The notes under the pieces were generated by a model that saw only the letters and a list, made by a program, of their open reading frames with translations, ran no database searches and was not told the origin of the DNA. Source: Candidatus Brocadiia bacterium (lineage in GTDB: Bacteria > Planctomycetota > DG-23 > SLPQ01). Taken from it: a DNA stretch of 33,195 bases. Below are positions 27,345 to 33,195 of this stretch, piece after piece. Made by a program: the position numbers and the translations under genes. The DNA lies in NCBI GenBank assembly GCA_007131925.1, contig SLPQ01000070.1, positions 1-33,195 of the forward strand, given 5' to 3'. Numbering within the stretch: the stretch's first letter is position 1; every line of letters starts with the position of its first letter.

Positions 27345-27836
27345 TCAGACTGTGTGTGCAAGCTCCCTGCTGAGCTTCGTGATGTGGCTCATTTCCTCTG
27401 TGATTATCTTTTCTATCTTGTCCTTGCCGAGCCGGGCAGGCACAAGCTCCTTGAGGCCCGTATAAAAGGCTACCGAGTCCTTCTCCAGACCTATTGCCAT
27501 TCTCAGTATGTCCGGCACGCTCTCGCCTCCGGCGAGCCTGTCGGCGGGCTTGACCTTTGTATCGAAAACGTGACCGTCGGCAAACGCCTGCAGATACATC
27601 TCGGCCTGCCCCTCCGGGTCGTAGGTCGTGGGCTTTGCCTCCTCGGCGGTGATTTCGCTGTGCATACTCGTGAACGTACGCAGGTGCTCCTCCTCCCAGT
27701 CGGCAAGCTCAAGAAAGGTCACCTTCGGCCCCTCTTGCTCGAACATCTCGGCGGCCTTGCGGTAAAAAGCGGCACCGTTACGCTCGATCTCCTCGGCTAT
27801 CTGGAAAATCTCGTCCGCGTTGAAGTCTATTGCCAT
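27345..27836 (-). CDS. Rubrerythrin-like ferritin-family di-iron protein without rubredoxin domain
   Basis: Start at MAIDFNADEIF after GGAGG; EEIERNGAAFYRKAAEMF...LADWEEEHLRTF...GLEKDSVAFYTGLKEL...EEMSHI: two ExxE/ExxH-type helices pairs. Confidence 0.85.
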   Translation of the reverse strand: MAIDFNADEIFQIAEEIERNGAAFYRKAAEMFEQEGPKVTFLELADWEEEHLRTFTSMHSEITAEEAKPTTYDPEGQAEMYLQAFADGHVFDTKVKPADRLAGGESVPDILRMAIGLEKDSVAFYTGLKELVPARLGKDKIEKIITEEMSHITKLSRELAHTV

Positions 27837-28045
27837 GACTTCCTCCACATGTACCTTCAATTAAGTGAGCTACGACGCCAGACGCTACAGGCGCTGCGCC
27901 GGAGCAGTACGTCCTCATGTGCAACGTGCGGCCCGCAATGCGTCAAATACACCCTGCAGGCACCTCATAAGACCATAAGTGCTGGTACTAGTACCGCGGA
28001 GTGGAGATCACGGCCGCACTGACAAAGCCTCCCATCCAGCTTCGC

Positions 28046-28537
28046 TTATGCGCCCCGCCTTCCAAGCTCACGGTCGATCATTACCAGCGCCCCGGCGGTA
28101 TCTTTGACCTTTTCCAAAGTCTGCACGATTTTCTGTGTGGAATCTTCTTCCTCGACCTGCTCGCTGACAAACCAGCTCAGAAATACCTCTGCGGCGTTGT
28201 CTTTTTCCTTGCGGGCGAGCTCCACCAGGTCATTTATCCTGCCAGTGATATACTGCTCATGTTTGTACGCATCTGTAAACGCCTCAAGCGGCGAGGTCCA
28301 GTCTGTCTTGGGCTTCTTGACGGCCTCAAGGACCACCTTGCCACCGCGGGAGACGATGTTGTCAAAAAACTTCATTGCGTGCCCGAGCTCTTCCTGCCAC
28401 TGAGCGCGCATCCAGGCGGCCATCCCCTCAAAACCGGCCTGCTCAAACCACCCCACCATTGAAAGGTAAATATACGCCGAGGCAATCTCCTCATTAATCT
28501 GTTTGTTGAAGGCATCAGCGACCTTGTCCCCTATCAC
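28046..28537 (-). CDS. Ferritin (GTG start proposed)
   Basis: VIGDKVADAFNKQINEEIASAYIYLSMVGWFEQAGFEGMAAWMRAQWQEELGHAMKFFDNIVSRGG...FLSWFVSEQVEEED; gaaaggag sits ahead of GTG at 28537, so the ATG in the ORF track (28573) is likely too far upstream. Confidence 0.93.
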   Translation of the reverse strand: MIGDKVADAFNKQINEEIASAYIYLSMVGWFEQAGFEGMAAWMRAQWQEELGHAMKFFDNIVSRGGKVVLEAVKKPKTDWTSPLEAFTDAYKHEQYITGRINDLVELARKEKDNAAEVFLSWFVSEQVEEEDSTQKIVQTLEKVKDTAGALVMIDRELGRRGA

Positions 28538-28622
28538 CTGCTTTCTCCTTTCGTGCAGCCGCGCAGGCCACACACTTTTCCCATTGACATAAAGCTGCTG
28601 CGCCGAGCGCCCCGCGCACGAC

Positions 28623-29138
28623 CTAAGAAAACCGCCTTACAGCCTCAAGGGCGGTCTCGTAGTCAGGCTCACCTGAGACCTCGTCGACGATTTCACGGTA
28701 GCGCACCACGCCGTTGGCATCCACGACAAAGACGGCCCTGGCAAGCAGCCGCAGCTTCTCAATCAGCACACCGTAATTCCTGCCAAAGGACGCATCACGA
28801 TGGTCGGAGAGAGTCGTCACGTTCTTCACCCCGGCCGCACCGCACCACCGTTTCTGGGTAAAGGGCAGATCCATGCTGATCGTAAGAACCGTGACATCTT
28901 CACCCAACGCGGTGACCCTTTCGTTGAACGTTCGGGTCTCTTTGTCACACACTGACGTTTCAAGGGACATCACCGAGGCTATGATGCAGGGGCGCCCCTT
29001 GAACTTCGACCAATGCACTTCAGCCATGTCGTTGTCCACGCCGATGAAGTCAGGCGCCTTGTCTCCGACCTTGACCTCCTTGCCGGCAAGCGCCACCGGC
29101 CTGCCGTCTACCGTCACAGTGCGACTTTCTTTTCCCAT
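28623..29138 (-). CDS. tpx: Thiol peroxidase (peroxiredoxin, Tpx family)
   Basis: VTVDGRPVALAGKEVKVGDKAPDFIGVDND...SLETSVCDKETRTFNERV...DLPFTQKRWCGAAGVKNVTTLSDHRDASFGRNYGVLIEKLRLLARAVFVVDANGVV. Confidence 0.9.
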   Translation of the reverse strand: MGKESRTVTVDGRPVALAGKEVKVGDKAPDFIGVDNDMAEVHWSKFKGRPCIIASVMSLETSVCDKETRTFNERVTALGEDVTVLTISMDLPFTQKRWCGAAGVKNVTTLSDHRDASFGRNYGVLIEKLRLLARAVFVVDANGVVRYREIVDEVSGEPDYETALEAVRRFS

Positions 29139-29186
29139 GAAAACCTATCCTCCTCTTAGCGCACTATCTTTCACCGCCGGCGATGC

Positions 29187-29768
29187 TTACCAGTTTTCCG
29201 CAAGCAGCTCAAAGTGCGCTTGCGGATGTGCACAGGCAGGGCAGCTTTGAGGGGCCTCTTCACCGGTGTGCAGGTATCCGCAGTTACGGCAGCGCCAGAC
29301 GACCTGGTCGTCTTTCTTGAAAACCGTACCTGCCTCCACATTTGCCAGGAGCCCGCGGTAGCGCTTTTCATGCTGCCTTTCGGCGACCGATATGGCCTCG
29401 AAGACCGCCGCTATCGCATCGAAGCCCTCCTGGCGGGCGGTATCGGCAAAGGTTGGATACATCTCGCCCCACTCGTAGAGCTCGCCGTCGGCGGCGGCTT
29501 TCAGATTTTCAGCAGTGGTTCCGATGACGCCCGCGGGAAAGTTGGCCTTTACCTCCACCTCCCCTCCCTCGAGTAGCTTGAAAAAGCGCTTGGCGTGCTC
29601 CTTTTCCTGGTCGGCTGTCTCCTCGAAAATATCTGCAATCTGTACGTACCCTTCCTTGCGAGCCTGTGAAGCGAAGTAGCTGTAGCGGTTTCTTGCCTGC
29701 GACTCACCGGCAAATGCGGTAATTACGTTCTTTTCTGTCCTCGTGTCCTTCAAACCCATTTCTGCCAC
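29187..29768 (-). CDS. rbr: Rubrerythrin
   Basis: KNVITAFAGESQARNRYSYFASQARKEG...EETADQEKEHAKRFF...EAISVAERQHEKRY...VWRCRNCGYLHTGEEAPQSCPACAHPQAHFE (C-terminal rubredoxin-like domain). Confidence 0.97.
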   Translation of the reverse strand: MAEMGLKDTRTEKNVITAFAGESQARNRYSYFASQARKEGYVQIADIFEETADQEKEHAKRFFKLLEGGEVEVKANFPAGVIGTTAENLKAAADGELYEWGEMYPTFADTARQEGFDAIAAVFEAISVAERQHEKRYRGLLANVEAGTVFKKDDQVVWRCRNCGYLHTGEEAPQSCPACAHPQAHFELLAENW

Positions 29769-29804
29769 TCCTTTCCTTCGTACAATTACAAGCCTCTACT
29801 GCCC

Positions 29805-31082
29805 CTATGCAGTTTCGGCGCCATCCGCGCGACGTGCGGCGTAGCCAAGCTCAGTGACTGCTCGCTCGAGACATTCTCCGGCAAGCCCGCTGCCCGCTAC
29901 CACCGCCAGGCCGTCAGACAGATTTACGGAAACAGAAGCAACACCCTCGCACGCCCTCAGTGCCCGCTCCACAGCGGCCACACAATGGCTGCAGGTCATT
30001 CCATCGACCTCGAGGGTCACAGTTTCCTCAGAAGGACCTCCTGCACTTCCACCAGCAACGCCGCGGGCACTCTGCCCGCGCAACATCGCGGAAAAGATGA
30101 CCACAAGCAGTATCACAGCCGACGGGACCATGACATAATCGGGCAGCATTTCCGCCATGCTGTAAACGCCGGGAATTGCAGGATGCCTGAAAAGCAGATC
30201 AAGAATCGCACCGAACGTCAGCGCCGCGGCCACTACAGAGGCCAGGTACAGAAGCGCCGTGCGACCACCCATGACCTTCCATATGGTGGTGATAGATGCC
30301 GCGTTGGTCGTGGGCCCGGTCATGAGAAAGACCAGCGCCGCCCCCGGTGATACGCCTTTTTCGAGAATCAGTATGGCCGCCACCGGTATCGACGCGGTCG
30401 CACAGACGTAGAGAGGTATCCCGCAGAGCATCATCACGAGCATGCCGGTAAAACCGGTCCCCAGCGCACCGGCAAAAAAGTCCTCAGGCACCACCACGCT
30501 CACCAGCGCAGCAATAGAGAGGCCCATTAGAAGCGACTTCCCGATATCTTCAGGCAGCGTCACAAATCCGTAATGAAGAATGCGCCTGAGCCTGCCGTGT
30601 CCCTCGTCAAAACTGCAGCAGGCATCCGTACACTCTACCACATCCGTGTCCGTGGCACTTGCGCCCCTCTCGCCCCCGAAAAGCGCCACCGCGACCCCGC
30701 CAAATATTCCCGCTGCAAAAGCCGCCACCGGCCTGAAGACAGCAAAGACGGGCCCCAGCAGGCTAAGCGTCACCAGTATGCTGTCCACGCCGGTCTGAGG
30801 TGTAGAGAGAAGAAACGAGGTAGTCGATGGTCTCGACGCACCATGCCTTCTTAAAGAGGCTGCCACAGGTATAACCCCGCATGAACACAGAGGCAGCGGC
30901 ACGCCGAAAAGGGACGCCTTCACGACAGGCCAGATGCCGTGTCCGCCAAGGTGTCTTTCCACAACCACCGGAGAAATCAACACCGAAAGGACACCAGCCA
31001 CAAAAAAACCAAACAGAAGGTATGGCGACATGTGGGTTAAGGTTTCCCAGAATGCGCCGATTATCTCAACAAGGTATTCCAT
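29805..31082 (-). CDS. Permease (SO_0444-type Cu/Zn efflux family, DUF318/ArsP-like) with C-terminal HMA domain
   Basis: YLLFGFFVAGVLSVLI, GVPLPLCSCGVIPVAASLRRHGASRPSTTSFLLSTPQTGVDSILVT, permease TMs; C-terminal VTLEVDGMTCSHCVAAVERALRACEGVASVSVNL. Confidence 0.9.
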   Translation of the reverse strand: MEYLVEIIGAFWETLTHMSPYLLFGFFVAGVLSVLISPVVVERHLGGHGIWPVVKASLFGVPLPLCSCGVIPVAASLRRHGASRPSTTSFLLSTPQTGVDSILVTLSLLGPVFAVFRPVAAFAAGIFGGVAVALFGGERGASATDTDVVECTDACCSFDEGHGRLRRILHYGFVTLPEDIGKSLLMGLSIAALVSVVVPEDFFAGALGTGFTGMLVMMLCGIPLYVCATASIPVAAILILEKGVSPGAALVFLMTGPTTNAASITTIWKVMGGRTALLYLASVVAAALTFGAILDLLFRHPAIPGVYSMAEMLPDYVMVPSAVILLVVIFSAMLRGQSARGVAGGSAGGPSEETVTLEVDGMTCSHCVAAVERALRACEGVASVSVNLSDGLAVVAGSGLAGECLERAVTELGYAARRADGAETA

Positions 31083-31889
31083 TCAGTAAGTAACCTCGAA
31101 AACCGCATATTTACTGAAAAAGTGCTCCGGATCGACATCCTCCCGAATACCGAGGCGCGTCAGGGCAAAATCATACCTGACCGGGTCGTCCGGTGAAAAG
31201 CGCCTGAAAGCGTCGGTGATCTCCAGGGCCGTCTTAATGTCCGCCTGCGAGCGGCTGGTCAGGCCGAGTCGCCTGCATATCCTGTGCATATGAACGTCGA
31301 CGGGCACCACCAGCATCGCAGCGGGCACCGACTTCCAGCAGCCCGGATCAACCTCGTCCGCCCTGACCATCCATCGCAGGTACAGATGCAGCCGCTTGCA
31401 GGCGCTGCCGGCAGAGGGGCACGCCAACAAGTGTCCCAGGCGACCGGCCGCTGTGCGTAGACGGTCAGCAAAGGCCGCAAGCGCCGGCATTGTCGTTTTG
31501 TCCTGATGGGTGATGCCGTCGGCAAAGGCGCTTTCAAGCGACCCGTAAGTGTCGATGAGCCTGCCCGCGCCGAAGATCATTGCCGCGACCTGCTCGCCGG
31601 TGGCGAAGCGGTGCTTGAAGCCTGCGAACGTCCGCCGCATCTTTTCGAAGCCTGTCTCTTCAGCGAAACGCGCCGGGCTTTCCATCCGGCTGAGGACCTC
31701 GCCCGCAGAACTGAGTATCTGCTTTACCCGCCCGTAGGCCAGGGCCGATGCCACAAGGCCCGCGACCTCCATGTCGCGCGGGTTGTCATAATTGTACAGC
31801 AGTTCCAGAGGGTCAGGGGATACCAGTTCACGCCGGTTAAAGCATTCATAAAGCTTTTCGAGGGCCTGCCTGTCTATATTGCAAGTCAT
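31083..31889 (-). CDS. TIGR02757/DUF2400 family protein
   Basis: NRRELVSPDPLELLYNYDNPRDMEVAGLVASALAYGRVKQIL...KRLHLYLRWMVRADEVDPGCW...VPVDVHMHRICRRLGLTSR; start MTCNIDRQALEKLYE chosen over 31922. Confidence 0.85.
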   Translation of the reverse strand: MTCNIDRQALEKLYECFNRRELVSPDPLELLYNYDNPRDMEVAGLVASALAYGRVKQILSSAGEVLSRMESPARFAEETGFEKMRRTFAGFKHRFATGEQVAAMIFGAGRLIDTYGSLESAFADGITHQDKTTMPALAAFADRLRTAAGRLGHLLACPSAGSACKRLHLYLRWMVRADEVDPGCWKSVPAAMLVVPVDVHMHRICRRLGLTSRSQADIKTALEITDAFRRFSPDDPVRYDFALTRLGIREDVDPEHFFSKYAVFEVTY

Positions 31890-32245
31890 GATTGCTCGTT
31901 TTCTTACTCTACCGGCCTGCACTCGCTTCGATGGGCTCTTACCCTCTCCTGTAATCGACCGCCGCCCCGGTCGCCCCCATCTGCATCATGACAAGAAGAC
32001 AGTGCAAACCGGACAACTGCTCCCAAAATACCATTTACTCGCAAGAAAGAGGCACTCGCCCTGAAATGCCCGTGCCCGCGCCGGAAGGATGAGGAGCTCG
32101 ACCTGCAAGCCAAATTGCCACCTTCGGGCCCCCCGCCCTGCAAGCTAAGGGGGCAGGCTCTCACCCTCCGGCCGAAGACACCGCGGCTGCCGAAAAAGAC
32201 AGGCCGCGCAGGCGCTCAAGATCTCCCTCTGCCTCACCCGGGCCG

Positions 32246-33076
32246 TTACTTCGCCGCCGCCAGAGCACAGACCGCGGAAGGATGCTTTATCCTGAGAGCC
32301 ACGCTCTCGGAGAGCGAAAACTCAAAAGCGCCCTCTATCGGTCCGATAAAGCCTGCCATCAGGTCCTGCCCGATGACTACGCTTGCATAGATGCGGCCGG
32401 TCGCGATAAGCACACCGCCCGAATCGAGCGCAGGCAACTTCACAACACCCTCGGTGACCACTCTCTTCACGTGGTCCATTTCCGTCATCTCGCCGTGCTC
32501 GTAGCGGCGCAGCAGGAGATTGTAAAGAGAGGGCGCAAGCCCCAGCGCATACGGACCGTGTATGCCCGCATTGTCCATCTTAGTGACCGCTGCAATAATG
32601 TCATCGACCGCGGCTCCGATGGTTTTCCATGACTTGATGGAGTGGGAGATAGAACCCTTCAGACCCAGAAGCCCCTCAGTGCCAAGCTCCCTGGAGCCGT
32701 TGAGAAGCAGCTCATCCTCCATCCTTGCGACTGCGATGGCAGCATGTGCGACCGCTCTTGTATCAAACGGCGCACCGATCTGCTCAAAGGCCGCGATGTC
32801 GCGCATGCCGATTTGAAAGATGGAGTTGATGCCGGCAAGCGGGATGATGCCTGGCCCGCTTGCACTGGCTGTAACATCGCCCATCTTTATCTCATGCTTT
32901 GTCGGCACGTCTGTTGTGGGAACGCTCTTTGTGCCGAGGCCGTACGGGCCCTCTATGTCGATAAGCCTGCGCACCGAAAGCTGAGCCCTTGCGGCGCCTA
33001 TCGCCGCATCATCCAGGTGTTTCCAGACCTTTTCACCGAAAGGGGCGTCGCTGCGCCCGAGATATTTGCCAGCCAT
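32246..33076 (-). CDS. Family 1 encapsulin shell protein (linocin M18-like)
   Basis: YLGRSDAPFGEKVWKHLDDAAIGAARAQLSVRRLIDIEGPYGLGTKSVPTTDV...AVARMEDELLLNGSRELGTEGLLGLKGS...GPYALGLAPSLYNLLLRRYEHGEMTEMDHVKRVVTEGVVKLPALDSGGVLIATGRIYASVVIGQDLMAGFIGP; aaaaggagg RBS. Confidence 0.96.
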   Translation of the reverse strand: MAGKYLGRSDAPFGEKVWKHLDDAAIGAARAQLSVRRLIDIEGPYGLGTKSVPTTDVPTKHEIKMGDVTASASGPGIIPLAGINSIFQIGMRDIAAFEQIGAPFDTRAVAHAAIAVARMEDELLLNGSRELGTEGLLGLKGSISHSIKSWKTIGAAVDDIIAAVTKMDNAGIHGPYALGLAPSLYNLLLRRYEHGEMTEMDHVKRVVTEGVVKLPALDSGGVLIATGRIYASVVIGQDLMAGFIGPIEGAFEFSLSESVALRIKHPSAVCALAAAK

Positions 33077-33099
33077 TGCGGCCTCCTTTTGCTATGACT

Positions 33100-33195
33100 T
33101 CATTCCCGCATGGAGCCGACCGTTGGCACATCGTCGTCGCCTTTGGCTGCGGGGTCCTCTGCGCCATCCTCTGCGAGCATTTCATTTACTTCCTC
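33100..33195 (-). CDS. C-terminal fragment of likely encapsulin cargo protein, ending in a targeting peptide (5' end beyond window)
   Basis: Hand translation of the minus strand: ...EEVNEMLAEDGAEDPAAKGDDDVPTVGSMRE*; the TVGSMR terminus resembles TVGSLR-type encapsulin cargo-loading peptides; lies 23 nt upstream of the encapsulin ATG. Confidence 0.75.
   Translation of the reverse strand, partial: EEVNEMLAEDGAEDPAAKGDDDVPTVGSMRE

Noticed and set aside
31890-32245. Possible structured RNA between DUF2400 and encapsulin (repeated GCTTGCAGG, GC-rich stems)
   Set aside because: No known riboswitch or ncRNA architecture recognised and no clear terminator; left unannotated.
1-33195. CRISPR arrays, transposons/IS elements, prophage, tRNA or rRNA
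   Set aside because: No regular spaced repeats, transposase or integrase motifs, terminal inverted repeats, or recognisable structural RNA genes were seen.

Overview
GC-rich bacterial window with about 26 supportable protein-coding genes and no rRNA, tRNA, CRISPR array or transposase that I could recognise. Left third (1-12.5 kb): carbohydrate-related genes, namely a beta-helix lipoprotein, a GH106-like hydrolase, two tandem paralogous amidohydrolases, a xylose-isomerase-like TIM barrel and a heparinase II/III-like lyase, plus OsmC and a TolQ/ExbB-ExbD pair. Middle (13.7-17.7 kb): a compact kaiC-kaiB-(PAS histidine kinase + REC) operon with no kaiA in view. It is divergent from araB-araD-arsC, and a nested inverted repeat lies between the two. 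Right third (21-33 kb): a two-subunit 2-oxoacid:ferredoxin oxidoreductase, then an anaerobe-type oxidative/nitrosative stress island: Rrf2 regulator, Fe-S protein, Hcp, a rubredoxin missing from the supplied ORF track (GTG start), a rubrerythrin-like ferritin, ferritin, an atypical Tpx, rubrerythrin and a metal permease-HMA fusion. The window ends with a DUF2400 protein and an encapsulin shell gene. Upstream of the encapsulin, cut by the window edge, is the C-terminus of a likely cargo protein ending ...VPTVGSMRE, which resembles an encapsulin targeting peptide. Strongest leads: the KaiA-less Kai-kinase operon, the encapsulin/cargo pair beside the stress island, and the Tpx lacking the canonical active-site proline.
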